DNA of 64,000 bases from Tanypteryx hageni (GCA_028673005.1 CM054113.1:207319504-207383503); one strand, 5' to 3'; shown: positions 26,561-38,480, numbered from the stretch's first letter. A program made the numbers and translations. Notes: a model not told the origin generated them from the letters alone.

Positions 26561-28109
26561 TTTACCTTTACCCAATAATTTATTTCGTGGCTATATCAGA
26601 ATTGGAAAATAGTGTTAAACCGCCACCGACCTTAAAATATAGAAATCCATACTAGGCTATCAATCCATCTGAGAGAGCGGAAAGCGAGAAAAGAAGGATG
26701 TTCGGGAGAAATGCGCCTCTGAGAAAATAAATTAGAATCGATGCTGCAAAACTCACAGAAAAAAATTCAGTAAAAAAGATGAAAGAGCCGCATTCTTTAT
26801 TTATACAAATGACTTTGTACTACGCATTTGGAACGTCGCGATATCGTTTGGGGCTGGGTGGCCACCTCAATTTTTGATAAATATTAATGAGAAAAAAGTT
26901 ATACTTGAATACGAAATAAAGTGGTCGGGCCTTATTCATTCAAGGATGAAGTTTTCTATGTTGCGCAGCTTCGTGTCATTCTCTCTCGCTTCCTTCAATA
27001 ATGAATTCCCTGGAGTAACAGATGAAGCGCAATATAAGGGATAATACGCGTGAGTTCCCGAAGCAGTCAGAAGTTACCCTTTTGCCATTCATATTTATGC
27101 AACGACGAAGTATAATGAAGTCTCTATTTCCATAACCCAAAGAGTGTGTTGACCCTCTTCCCTTCCTCTCTCTCTCTCTCTCTCTCTAACTCCCTCTTTT
27201 TCTAAACATGCCAACAGCTCCACACAGCTCAATCTTTCTCCATCACCCTCTCGCATTCATCAAAGCCATAGCAGCAAAGGCTGTATGGAGTGAGAGGGAG
27301 AGTGGTCTTCGCCACTCCTTTATTTGCCCTACAACTCCCACATAGGTCTTTCTCTTCCTCCCCTCTCTCTCTCTCCGTCCCCGCCTCCTTGTCGCTTCAA
27401 AGAGACTGGAGGAGAAATCACGACTTATCATAACCTTTAAAAAAATATTCCGCTCGACAATGGGAAGCGTGAAATATTTATTTCGAAAGGATAAATATGT
27501 TTAGGATTTTTTTAAGGCGCAACATTTTTTTTCTGGAATGTCCATCAATGTAAGAGCACACGTGAGTGCGCATTTTCGCGCACGTCCGTGTTCGTGGATG
27601 CTTACAAGAAGTCAATTTCGTATTCGAACACGCGCGTTTGCGTAATTTTGCGTGATAAATAGATAGAATTATTTTTCCTTCCTTAAGAATTTGTTATAAG
27701 TAGTAAAAAATAATTATAGGCAACTCTGTAAATTATCGATACATTTCGAAGTTTGAAATTATAATTACACCAGCGATATAGCAGTAGAAAATTCCCAATG
27801 CGAAAAAGAATTTAAATAATAATAACTGAACAAAAACGGTAATAATTCCAGTAAGTCGCATATAATTACTAAAACTAACTATTAGAATTCATTGGAAGTT
27901 TTGCTTTATATGTGCTAGAAGATTTAACACTCTTACGAGGTATTTCACGTCTGGCTTTAGTAAATATTTGCCACTTCGGTTGTCTGGTAGGTGATTATCA
28001 GATACTGATATTCACCATCGTACCTCAGGATTGCTATGTATAACGGCTTAAATTTTCATCCATAAAAAAGTAGAAAGATTACTATTACGAGCAAAGAATC
28101 TACTTTAGG
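26561..28109. other. Non-coding DNA
   Basis: Contains a (CT)n run at about 27168-27187, a CT-rich patch at 27350-27380 and a CpG-containing patch at 27560-27650. No gene recognised. Confidence 0.5.
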
Positions 28110-28200
28110 TGAATTGCCAATGAAGACGGCTGCTTTTTAGCCGAAATGCGTATGTATTTCTAATAACCTTGTTATAGCTATTGAAGATACTCAAGACAAG
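28110..28200 (+). repeat. Dispersed repeat with hammerhead-like motif (copy 1)
   Basis: Contains CCAATGA (28117-28123), a small stem CGGCT...AGCCG (28127-28143), then GAAA (28143-28146). Downstream is TAACCTTGTTATAGCTATTG. The order box-stem-GAAA resembles the conserved core of hammerhead ribozymes (CUGANGA-stem-GAAA), but the U of CUGA is C and the G is A here. Related copies lie at 51333-51402 and 58149-58188. It may be a fragment of the 3' region of a retroelement. Confidence 0.4.
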
Positions 28201-28530
28201 TAATTAAATCTTCAATTTTTTATTTAAGCACTAATTTTGAAACTCGCCTTAAGTCATAAGACGAGCTCCAAAATTCTCTCGTGAATTGAATGAACGTAGG
28301 GATTTCTATCGGCATGAACAAAACCGCACGATATTACAAATAACAACAAATCATTACAACCAGATATTGAAAGGCCTTTTAAACTCAGAGTAGAGAGAAT
28401 GAAAAGTAAACAATCGACAATGCGACGGATCAGGAAGCGCGTCAAATTCCAGGAGATGAGATTAGAAAGACTTTGATAGGCTTAGAAAGATGGCACTTCA
28501 AAGACGAACGAAAATTGAAAAACATACATA
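28201..28530. other. Non-coding DNA
   Basis: Nothing recognised. Confidence 0.5.
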
Positions 28531-29493
28531 CCGTATATACTCCTTTATAACGCGCTGTTTGAAGACCAAATTTTTAGGTCATAAAGTAGGGATGCGCGTT
28601 ATACACGGGCAACACTTCTGTGCAGTTAAAATTAAAAATTAAAATGTGCATACCTCGCAACAGATTCTCGCTTTTTGGGTGAACTGAGGGAAAAACCACG
28701 CTAATTATCGACAATCCAGATTATACAAATATTAATTAAACGTATCAAACACCTAATTACTTCCTTACTGTTGTATCTCCTCTCCGAATATTCAACATTT
28801 TACTAGCTCATCTGCTGATTGCTGTAGTCTCCCGCAAAATCGCCAGGTAAACTTCCTGCAAAACATGTATCGAAAACAAAAAACGTAGTATACGCAAATT
28901 GAAATACTCTTTTTAGTTTATGAATATATTATATATATAATTAACAATGTAAGTAATTTAAAACCCATAGAATTCATCTTCCTCGTCATCTTCAGCACCA
29001 AATAACTATGCAAGGAAGGCGACCGCGATATGCAACGAAATTTAAGATTTCCTATTAAATACTGTCATTAAATATCTCTAGCCACTTAATATTCTGTAAA
29101 TACGTTTTACGTATAGTTTGATATATTTAAAATAAGTTGATGTATTTAAATTTCATTCAAAATTTGACCTTTAAGCCTGAAACGTTTTGCCTTGTAAGCA
29201 AATTTCGGCAACTTGGAATTTTCGGATTAAAAAAATTTATTTTCGGAGATTTTTACATAAAGTCAGATTTGCGTAAGTCGAGCCTTACATAACCCAGTGA
29301 GGGTCTGTATTTATTTATTTATGGTGCTCTAGTTAATACCTAACGCAAAAATATAATTCTAAAATTTTGTTCTTATACCCCTCAAAATCTAGGGTGTGCG
29401 TTATACACAGGGTATACGAAAAAGTCGGGATTTTTGGCAAAAAGTATGGGTGCGCGTTATACACGAGAGTGCGTTACACACGAGTATATACGG
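28531..29493. mobile_element. Tc1/mariner-pogo-like element, 963 bp, no transposase
   Basis: The left end is CCGTATATACTCCTTTATAA. The right end in reverse complement is CCGTATATACTCGTGTGTAA. The first 12 bases are identical and both are flanked by TA (28529-28530 and 29494-29495). The word GCGCGTTATACACG recurs just inside both ends (about 28595-28610 and 29450-29466), with a further variant at 29396-29408. The interior has no transposase frame. At about 29270-29310 there is a short segment (GTAAGTCGAGCC...CAGTGAGGGTCTGTA) that may be the end of a second, nested element. Confidence 0.75.
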
Positions 29494-29495
29494 TA

Positions 29496-30211
29496 ATTTA
29501 AAAACCATTACAGCAGAAAAAAGAAAAGCAAAAATGCAAAAATATAGAGAAGTATTAAGTAAGCGGTACAGGAAGGGTATGTAAGACACTAAGACACTGG
29601 AGTACTTCAATGGTGTCGCGAGACCTAAATGGATGTTAGAACTGGTGATAGGGAATGGAATCCTCAAGAAAGGCTTAAAACGGAAAAGATGAAAGAAGAG
29701 ATAGAGAGAAGAATAAGTAAAAAAACTGAATGGATTAGATGGTTATTCGCAGGAAATCTGATCGAAAATTTAGCATTATTAAATTATTGATAGAAAAGTT
29801 CATACACAATTTTTTTATTCATCCTGCTTCTAGAATTGCTAAAATAAAAATTCATCTTGCTTTTAGTACAAAATCTTATCGAGGCAATAAATAACCTAAT
29901 CTCTAAGGAATTAAATCATACAGGAAAGCGTTCCTCCCATTCGTTATTCTCCATTAGCGCGAGATCAAATTTATCATGAAAATTAATTCTACACTGCATC
30001 GATCAAAAACTTCAAGCGATATTATCAATATTATAGATAAATTCATCTGTTTTCTCGGCCACATTCTTATTTTCTATAGCAATATAATTTTTATAAAAAA
30101 AAACGATGATTCACTGAACAGAAACGGAACATCCCATAAGCGAGAGGTTCCCACAAGTCCCTGTTAGGAGAAGCTTTTCCTTCGCTCCAAGATTAGAAAA
30201 CCGGAAACCGT
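29496..30211. other. Non-coding DNA
   Basis: A purine-rich stretch at 29510-29580 and 29690-29720 gives lysine/glutamate-rich frames but no recognisable protein. Otherwise nothing seen. Confidence 0.45.
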
Positions 30212-30312
30212 CTTAGAGAGAGAAGATGAGCGAGAGAGAAGATGAGCGAGAAAGAAGATGAGCGAGAAAGAGAGAGAGAAAGAGAAGATGAGCGAGAAAG
30301 AGAGAGAGAGAA
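30212..30312. repeat. Purine-rich minisatellite, ~18-bp unit
   Basis: Four imperfect copies of GAGAAGATGAGCGAGAAA, interspersed with and followed by (GA)n. Clear direct tandem repetition. Confidence 0.85.
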
Positions 30313-30502
30313 CCTCTTTCTCTCAGCCATAGAAGTCTCTTTAAAAAAGACGCAAAATAAGGGAATAACGAGTGCGCTTCTTATTAAGGTGAGGTGAGGA
30401 GGAAGAAGAAATGAAAGAGGAGGAGGATGAAGTGAGGATGCGGAATAAGTCCACGAGTAAAAGAAGGGAAAACAAGATACCCTTGCGAAAGAAAGAGGTG
30501 GA

Positions 30503-31581
30503 AGCACGCTTTCTTAAAAATTTCTGGACTGCTTTCCCCTTTGGGGAGGGAACAACCCGCACCTTTAGAATGTAGATCCTTACTAGACCTTCCCATCCCT
30601 GAAAACTTCACTCCTCTAGCTTCAGTAGTTTGGCTACAATAACAGTTCAAAGTTATGAATTTTCCTTATTTGAAGCCGCCTAGCGGGAAATCTATGAACT
30701 ACTTTGAATATTCAATTGTAGAAAATTCATAGAATAGCAGGAGCTGTTTAATTCAAAAAGAATTTTCCAAACATCCCGTGTAATTTGGCTACAATACCAT
30801 GTCAAAGTTTTGAATTTTCCTAATTTGATGCCACCTAGTGGAAAATCTGAGTTACTTGGAAAATCCAATAAGTGGAAAATTCGTAAATTAAAAAGAACTA
30901 ACTAAAAAAGAAATTTCTAAATACAGTCTACCCCGGTTATAACGCGGCTCCTTATTGTGCGGTATCGGATATAACGCGGGTCTTATTCAAGCCCTCAAGA
31001 AAAGTTGTTTTTTCACCTAACAGATCCCATTTCTTACTTTAACCTTTATGTGAACTCATGATTTTATTAAGGTAGTTGCATTCCTGCCGTCGCTACGGCG
31101 ATAATACGTAAACTTGCTTTCTTCTATTTCCTTCAACTGTTTTACAATAATATTGGTGCATGCAAGCAAAACTAATTTCTAAGTTGAGTTATCTCGATAA
31201 AACGCGGGCTTCTCTATAATGCGGGATAACTTTTTCCCAGATACCCGCGTTATGCCGAGGGTGCACTGTATCCATAGTTAATAATAAATAAGTAAAGGTG
31301 AAATTGATGTCAAAATTAAAAATTTAACTCCTTAATTTTTAATTGTAACCATAGTATTTGGCAACAATACCATTTCAAAGTTTTGAATTTTCCTAATTTG
31401 AAGAAACCAAGCGGAAAATCTACTTACGTAACTACTACTTGAAAAATTCAATTAGTGGAAAATTCATAGATTGATAAGTGCTATAAAGAATTTTCCAAAT
31501 ATCTCTTTAAACAAAGAAGTTCATTGTTCACAGACGGACAGCGTGATCACATAAGCATGTTTTTTTTTAAGAGAACGTGCT
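30503..31581. mobile_element. Non-autonomous element with AGCACG ends (copy 1), interrupted
   Basis: The left end is AGCACGCTTTCTTAAAAA. The right end in reverse complement is AGCACGTTCTCTTAAAAA, matching at 16 of 18 positions. The interior holds three imperfect direct repeats of about 190 bp. Each has TTTGGC(A/T)ACAATACC..TTCAAAGTTTTGAATTTTCC and AGCGGAAAATCTA. Close to the right end are CACAGACGGAC and GTGATCACATAA. A related copy lies at 58633-59144. The element is split by the TA-flanked miniature element at 30924-31268. No protein is encoded and the superfamily is uncertain. Confidence 0.65.
30924..31268. mobile_element. Tigger-like miniature element, 345 bp (nested)
   Basis: The left end is CAGTCTACCCCGGTTATAAC. 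The right end in reverse complement is CAGTGCACCCTCGGCATAAC. Both continue GCGG, and TA lies on both sides (30922-30923 and 31269-31270). Internal copies of ATAACGCGGG and AAAACGCGGGCTTCTCTATAATGCGGGATAA repeat the terminal word. CAGT..ACCC...TATAACGCGG is the usual form of pogo/Tigger MITE ends. It sits inside the element at 30503-31581, so it is the younger insertion. Confidence 0.8.
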
Positions 31582-32021
31582 AAAAACAGTAAGAGTTAAG
31601 AGAGAGAGGGAGAAAGCATACGAGAGATGTAAAGAGAAATTAAACGGGAAGAGGACAGTAAGAGAATGGAAATTTCAATAAGAAAGGATGAAAATAAATG
31701 AGGAGTTAGAACAGGAAGGAGAGCAGAGGAAGGTATGAGAGAGAGAAACAAAGGACAGAGGAGGGGGGAAAGGATAATGAGAATATGAGAGAGATAAATA
31801 TACCCGCCCCTCCTATAACACTGGGAATGCGTCCTGAAAAAGTGTCCTGTAATGCGAATCCGCGTTAAGTGAAACTAGCTTCACATACCCCTTCAGACGC
31901 ACTCCTCCATGTTCAAAATTCCAAAATCTCTCTAGCACGCATACACCTAATAGTAGAATGTTGTAGATTATGTAACTTATAAACATGTCTCTTCTTCGCC
32001 CTGTAATCTGGTACCCCACAT
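31582..32021. other. Purine-rich tract followed by unique DNA
   Basis: 31590-31800 is A/G-rich on the + strand (GAGAGAGAGGGAGAAAG and similar), the opposite strand bias to the 7.6-23 kb tracts. The rest shows nothing recognisable. Confidence 0.55.
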
Positions 32022-32896
32022 CCTACTACTACTACTAAGGTAAGTGAGCCATATTCCGACACGGTTCAATTCCGTCACTCGGCTCTATTGGTCATAGTAA
32101 TGATCGTAACGGGTAGAACGCAGTACTTCCTTAATCTATACTTAATAGCAGCAACGCAGTGCTTGTTTTATCCGCCTGGCCGTAATATTGTCGTTGTCAT
32201 GGCACATCTTGGTTTTGTTGGAGCTTGACGTCGATTTAAGATGTTATTCCTGTAGCAGACCAATTAATCACAAAAAGCAAGGGATCCCTAATTCCGACAG
32301 TGTCGGAATTAGGAAACTTAGTGTATTTATTTAAGTTATGTGAGTAACATATTTATTTCTGCATAATTTGAAAATACTGATGAAATATTGATCTGTTTCT
32401 TGTGATTTTTGAATAGTGCTAAAGTAACTCAGCCTAACCTCACAATTTTATTTATCTTTCAATTTTCAAGAACATTTTCAAAAAAGTTTGTGAGCATTTT
32501 TCTTTTCCTAAATGTTTCAATTTTAATAAAAACGTTCTGCATTTATTTGTCAAATGTTATAAATATGTAGTATTAAGGTTCACAATTAAAGTTCATTATT
32601 TCATTTTTGTGTAAGAAATGTCTCCTGTTAGTTCTACTAAAATAAGTGTCAAAATTAGGACCCTTCCCGTGCCGAAATTTGGATCATAGGGTTTAAATTC
32701 CGACACTTTGACAATTTTTCCCCAGTTCTTCTTACTCGAATTAACTGAGGATGTCAAAGAAATATTTTTTCCTGAATAGTTCTTTACAGATACTAACATA
32801 TACAAATTATCAGCTTCCTACAAAAAATCATTAAAAATCGCCAAAGCTTACAATTAGAGTGTCGGAATATGGCTCACTTATCTTAGTAGTAGTAGG
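32022..32896. mobile_element. Element with ~40-bp TIRs and internal ATTCCGACAC palindromes, 875 bp
   Basis: A 22-bp block beginning TAAGTGAGCCATATTCCGAC (32041-32062) is repeated perfectly in inverted orientation at 32859-32880. Outside it both ends continue as CCTACTACTACTA..AAG, so the TIR is about 40 bp (32022-32062 and 32859-32896). The word TTCCGACA recurs inside, including the perfect palindrome at 32287-32313 and at about 32697. No transposase is recognised. No clear target duplication was found, so the superfamily is unknown. Confidence 0.75.
32287..32313. repeat. Perfect 27-bp palindrome
   Basis: CCTAATTCCGACA, a central G, then the exact reverse complement. It shares the ATTCCGACA core with the element's TIRs, suggesting a multimerised binding site or a collapsed nested end. 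Confidence 0.95.
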
Positions 32897-35175
32897 TACG
32901 ACCAAACCACATTAATGTGAACCATAATCCGAATAATCGGAATATTTGGCATGAAAAAACAAAACGAATTGTAGAGAATCTGTGTTATAGGAGGACTAGG
33001 TGTTGAGCGAAAGAATAAGAGGGAAAGGCGAAACAGAAGTAAGAAACATGTAACGATGTTTGAAAGAAAAAAGAATTATGGCATAAGAATGAGAGGCGAA
33101 CCGGATGATGAAGATGAATAACGAGAGAGAAAGGTGAAGAAAAAGGGAGGAGATTCTTGCGAGTGGTGATGGGAGTGTAATGAGGGAAGAGAGTATATTA
33201 AGAGAGAGAGAGAAAGAGAAGGGAGGGAGTGGGGGTGAGCAGAGACCGGATGTAGGGGATTAAAAATCCGTCCTTTAGTCCTAAGACGCAATGAAAAGCT
33301 CATAAAAAATGAAACGGAGCAAAGTTATGCAAATTAATGGATCGAGTTACGCTTCTCCACCATCAGGAGCACGAAAGAGAAAAAAAGCGAAGGCCAAAGC
33401 CCGTGCGTTTTCAATCTGGAAAGTTCTCTTCAGAAGAATATTCGGACATTCTCCATTAATTCGTAGCGAATGTAAAAAAATATCTGCTATCGCATTGTTG
33501 ACCAGATGAAATGCAAAATTATGGCAAATCTGTCACATTTCGCAAAAATTTCCAATTTATTCCTTAACCACCCCATCCCTAAATTTAATATCTTTCTATA
33601 CAAATTAAGTTAAATTAACAGAGAGCCCAAGCTTAATATTTATATAAAGCGACGGGTCAAATTTTCCATTTGGCGATAAAATTACATTAGCTACACAATT
33701 TTATAATATGGCATTTCATCGTAATCTATTCACAGCCAACATATTTGAAAGGATGGACTGACGGTGGCGGCAATGTTTGCATTTAATGTCGCATTATACG
33801 ACCAAATGTCTCCAAAAATAACCTGAATGACCACTTTAGAAATAATTAATGCATACATATTTCAACGGTCAGGCCTCAATATCTTTAGTGGAAAAAATCT
33901 ATAAGTAATAAAAGGATTTGATTTGAAACTAGCTTCACGATGCATTACAATATATAATACTGAATCGAACTGGCTAGCTTATCTAACCTCCATGTCAACA
34001 GAGAATTACTGAACTGGTCTTAAAACTATATTAAAATTGACACATCATGTCTCTCCAATAATCACGGATAGGTTAGGAAAACCAGATGCATAGAAGCCGT
34101 CGTCAGTGGTTCCCCTGTAGTCGATTTTAATAGAATTTACAATCAGTAAACACGCATTTGGGTTTTCGTGGCTATTGGAGAGAAATAGTGTGTCTGCTTA
34201 ATCATCGATTGAAGTATCGCGATTGCTTCCCAAATGAGTGTACGTACGTACATGGTAATTATCATAGGAAATATTTGTTCAAAATTTCGATTCAGAGCTT
34301 TCGTTGGAATACTAATGAGAAAAGGGAGTATCGATTCCGCTTCCGAACCCAACGTCTTCATTTTCGGTTACAGAAAAAATTAATTACCCGGAAAATAGAT
34401 TCAATATTCAAATCGCCATCCCGACCGAATCGTTCCTATCTCCCGTTATAATGATTTTCCCTCGCATATCGTCCCCTTCCAATCTCCCACCTCTCCTCCC
34501 ACGGAAAGGAGACAGAGGAGTTAATTCTTTGGGCGCAATCAGAAATCGATTAGAAGAAGCGACGGCTTGATTATTTCCAAACGGAGTCATTGGGCGACAG
34601 CAGAAGGGGCTTGGAGATAGAAGGAGGGAAAAGATTATTGAGTGGAAGGGGGTAATATAAGGTCTTCTCAAGGCAAACCTTCCTTCCTCCAACTCCCACC
34701 TTCCTCCCGATACAATCTTCCTCCTTTGTTCCCATTCACTCCCTCCGCCTCCAATCAGCTCATTCTTATTACCATCCCTCTACCGAAACCGCTACAAAGC
34801 TCTCTCTTGAAAAAACATTTCAGAAAGAGTTTACAATATACAACTCAGGGATGTCAACTAACTGCAACATGCTGATAAGAAAAAATGGGACGAATTACCA
34901 CAAGACCGGGTGAATCGTGTTATAGAGCAATTTCGACCAATCCTTGGGAAAAAAGTATAAGTTATATTGAATTATTGTATACTTTACATCACCAGCCCTT
35001 TTCAATCCATTGACGGATGGTCTCTCCCAAACTTCCAGTTATCATTTTCACCACTTTTCCAAACAAATTCATAATCACTGTCCAATTTGTCTTTCGGTCT
35101 TCTTTTCGACCTCTTGATGTTTCTTGGGAGCCATTAAATGATACTAGATGATCAATGCAGATCGTTTCTTATAGC
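32897..35175. other. Non-coding DNA with purine-rich and pyrimidine-rich patches
   Basis: 33000-33240 is purine-rich on the + strand, with a GAGAGAGAGAGAAAGAGAAGGG run near 33201. 34430-34780 has mixed C/T- and G/A-rich patches. No gene was recognised. Confidence 0.5.
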
Positions 35176-35183
35176 AATATGAA

Positions 35184-37531
35184 CAAGGCTGCCACCTTCA
35201 GTTGAATCTTAACCCGGAGAATTTTCTATGACCCCCAAAAAAATTTTTTTCACGATAAAAAAATAAATATTTATATAGGCTCGAACTTTAATTTTTTTAT
35301 TTATTCATACAATTTTCTGTCAAATAAATAACATTATACTACTAAAAATCACTATGTAGCTTTGGCACATGACAATAGTTTTACATCAGAAAAATATAAA
35401 AATATAATAGAATATCACAAATAAATATCAAATATACATACAATCCACAAACTTCAATAAACTCAAAAGTTAACTCTGATAAATATAAAGTATTTTTATA
35501 TCTATAATATAGGAACAAATTAACAAAATCATATCACAGTACAATTGAAACCTTATAAATATACTTAAAGAAGGAATATAGTATGAGGAACAAATTGACT
35601 TTTATTTTTATTTAAACTTAAAACTATATTTTGAATTACCCATGACGCTTTTCAGTAAATCAGTTTGTTCCGGTTCATTTATAAATTTAATGAACTCTTG
35701 ACAGGTCATGTTAAATTTAACTTTCGTACCAATTTCCGCTTTTACTAAATTTACTGAAATTCTATTTCTTTCATCTGACCAGATATTGCCCATTAGTGAA
35801 AAGATGCTTTCCACGAAAGCACTGCTTACTGGCATTGCTAACTATTTCAGCAACAAGTTTGGGTAATTCTGCAAAATGATTGGAACCATGATATATTTTG
35901 ACCCACTTTTTATCGACAGGAGAACTAGATGCACTTCCTTTTATTTCTGGCAAAATATTTTTTGGTACGTGTACTTCATCAAACAGTAAATCTACCTTTA
36001 ATTCTATTTTAACATAATTTACTATTTTAAGGAAATCATCAAAATTGAAAGTATCGTCCTTTAAATTTAATATCGTAAAAAACTGAAGCCGACTTTTCTA
36101 AATCGTACCATTTCGACAAATAATCAAATGCTTTATTGTAAACTGTCAGTTCTTCTTTCACAAATTTTTCTTTATCTCTTTGTGTTTGTTGTCCAAGAGA
36201 CTGATTTGCTTTAATGCCGAAATATTTGTCGTCGATTCTAGTTTGCAGTTTGGTTTTTAATGATATCATTATTTCATGTACTTCAGTACAGTACAGTACA
36301 GTAATGGTGCTGCATTCGAATAATGAAAGAGTTTCACTCATTATGTTCATAAAATGATAAGCGAAACGTCGGCCCTATCATGTTCCGGACGCAGCTGAAA
36401 CCGAAAACCCATACCAGCATCGAACATCATCGCTGGAAAAGCCTACGATCGAAATCTATAACTTTGTCTTTAATTCCTATTTTCATATGAAAATATCTAA
36501 CGGCAATTGGAAAAAACTTCCTATTCGAGGCGTCATTTGCAATAGAAAATGGGAGTTGAAAATTACTATCACCGGTCATTTCATACAATATCATTTCGAT
36601 TGATTTAGGAAATAATACATTTTCTACTAACTTCTCAGCCTTTGCTCTTCCGCAATGCATTTTTTTGGCTAATTTTGAATCGTGTAAAATTTTTGGGATC
36701 ATTTTAATACCACAATCCATACTCGGGTAACTATGATGATGACTTACCCCATGGTATTCTTGGGTGCTTTCCGCTATAGCGACTTGAAGGTCTTCAGCAG
36801 TATTCTTCTTAGGCAGAAAAGTTGTCAATAGTTGGTTTGTTGAAGTAGTTTGTGCCATTCCCTGTTGTTTCTTGCTATTGAGATTTGTCTTTAGTGCCTT
36901 CTCACCATCATGCCTCACTGTAAATGTAACACTGCAAATTTTACGCTTTGCAGTGATTTTGTACAACTTCATCAACCATGGCTTACCCTTCTTCCAGGAA
37001 GTTGCAATCATAATCAATTTTTCTTCTTTTTGCGTTCCTGTTCGACTGTCCTGCTTTATCCATTTTAAATTTAGAGATGAACCTACATAAAAATAAAAAT
37101 ATATTAATCCGTTTAAGTATACTTATACATAAAAATATTTTCTTGAAGTCTTAATGAACAAGAATATTAACAAACCTAGAAATTACTGGATTCGTTACTT
37201 ACCAAACAAATTTAAAAATTTGAAGCACAGCACACCGACGGGCGACGGCTGCAGCCAGTAGACTGCGATGCAACGGTACCGGTAGCCGTAGCCAGCCGTT
37301 GCCGCTAATTGCAACAATGCGCATATACGCAAAGCATACACTGTTGCTAATTGTCAACAGAAAAAATTTATTAGTGAATTTTTTTATGTAGAGAAGTTGC
37401 AATTTTTTTATATAATTTATTTTTTTCAAAATTTTGTTCCACCCGGAGATTTAGTATGTAAACCCGTAGCCAGGAGATAAGTAGTCAAAACCCGGAGTCT
37501 CCGGGTCAAGCCCGGAGTGGTGGCAACCCTG
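35184..37531 (-). mobile_element. hAT transposon, 2348 bp, decayed
   Basis: The left end is CAAGGCTGCCACC. The right end in reverse complement is CAGGGTTGCCACC, matching at 11 of 13. It is flanked by a perfect 8-bp duplication, AATATGAA, at 35176-35183 and 37532-37539, diagnostic of hAT insertion. Subterminal copies of ACCCGGAG occur near 35211 and at 37441, 37486 and 37510. Inside on the - strand lies a broken hAT transposase. The intact target duplication shows that the whole element is present end to end even though the gene is dead. Confidence 0.92.
35608..37090 (-). pseudogene. hAT-family transposase pseudogene
   Basis: Would encode the DDE-type hAT transposase that excises and reinserts the element. 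The N-terminal block (36427-37017) contains a BED-type zinc-finger-like segment, KICSVTFTVRHDGEKALKT, with some expected zinc ligands apparently replaced. It is followed by CGRAKAEKLVENVL and by SIANDASNRKFFPIAVRYF, which carries the first conserved aspartate region of this hAT group. The C-terminal block (35608-35953) has SSAFVESIFSLMGNIWSDER, the hAT dimerisation motif, in two frames because of a frameshift near 35830. Between 36427 and 36350 much of the catalytic core is missing and unrelated filler is present. The middle block (36039-36350) is in another frame. Non-functional; recognition of the family is firm, exact limits are approximate. Confidence 0.85.
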
Positions 37532-37539
37532 AATATGAA

Positions 37540-38234
37540 CCGCCCACTGCAACTTTAATGCCTTTACTCTATTAATTACGTCGTAGACCCTCGTCTTCTT
37601 TCTTGCTCATTCGTTTCTTTTGCGGCATCCTCGGGTGATCCCTAGGATACATATCTCCATGCTACCCTCAGTTGATTATTAGCGCCGGATTATTCTAGCA
37701 TTCATGGTTCATGTTTCACATCCGTAGGATAGAACAGGCAGAACACTCTGGTCACACAACTCCCTCTTTAGGAAAACTGGGACATTTGATTTAAGAATGT
37801 TTGCATTCCACCCCACTTTACTCTCTTGTTTATCCTTCCGTAGTGATGAGTTGAACCAAATAAACATAGCTCGTGACTGCTCGAGTTCTGCTCCATATAT
37901 AGTCTAAAGTTTGAAGGAGTTTTTTTATTAAAATTCATTTTCAGTCCAGTTTTCCAGCTTGCCCGCTCCAGTTCGTCAATTCTTCTAAGGAAATTTTATG
38001 GGCTTCCCTCAAAGAGCTATTTGCTATCAGCAAAGCGCAGATGGCTGTGGATAAGCATAACAAAACTGAAAATTGAGTGGACGGATAAAGTAAACATAAA
38101 AACGTATAAAGATTACTACGGGAGAAGAGATCGATTTTACAGATGATACCGATTTTATTCATTTTCAAAACTAAATAATAAACAGCATTTAACTGTCTTT
38201 TACTATGAGCGAAATAACGATAACAAATATTATC
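37540..38234. other. Non-coding DNA
   Basis: Nothing recognised. Confidence 0.5.
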
Positions 38235-38310
38235 ATGTCCTCCTAAGGATTCGAACCCGTGACAGATAGGGCCACCGACCTTTGATTACGGGTGGCAAAG
38301 AGAAAAGTGA
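38235..38310 (-). repeat. Possible tRNA-derived SINE fragment
   Basis: In reverse complement the stretch reads CCCGTAATCAAAGGTCGGTGG, then CACGGGTTCGAATCCTTAGG. GGTTCGAATCC is an exact RNA polymerase III B box and GTAATCAAAGGTCG is like an anticodon arm. An A box at the right distance and an acceptor stem are not visible and there is extra sequence before the B box, so it is not a functional tRNA gene. Confidence 0.3.
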
Positions 38311-38329
38311 ACGGCGAACCTGTATCAGG

Positions 38330-38480
38330 AATTTCCTGAGGTGAGACTCCATTATTGGGAATGTGATCGAAGGAGAACTTACGGCAAAAGAAGAAGAGGA
38401 AGGAAAAGGTTCCAGCTGATAGATTGCTTGAATGGAAAAACGACTTAAAAAGAATTGAACAAGATGGAAAAGTTTACTCC
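38330..38480 (+). pseudogene. LINE 3' coding tail remnant
   Basis: The + strand reads DSIIGNVIEGELTAK, then with a frame change GRKRFQLIDCLNGK-like residues. The LINE tail at 52617-52845 (minus strand) carries SMIKDVLEGKLDGK and GRKSFQLIDDLKGK. The two are therefore remnants of the same retrotransposon family. A TGA interrupts the reading at about 38341 and the frame shifts within the acidic run. Known LINE C-termini have this histidine-aspartate, EGK and basic GRGRP arrangement. Neither copy retains the polymerase. Confidence 0.5.
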
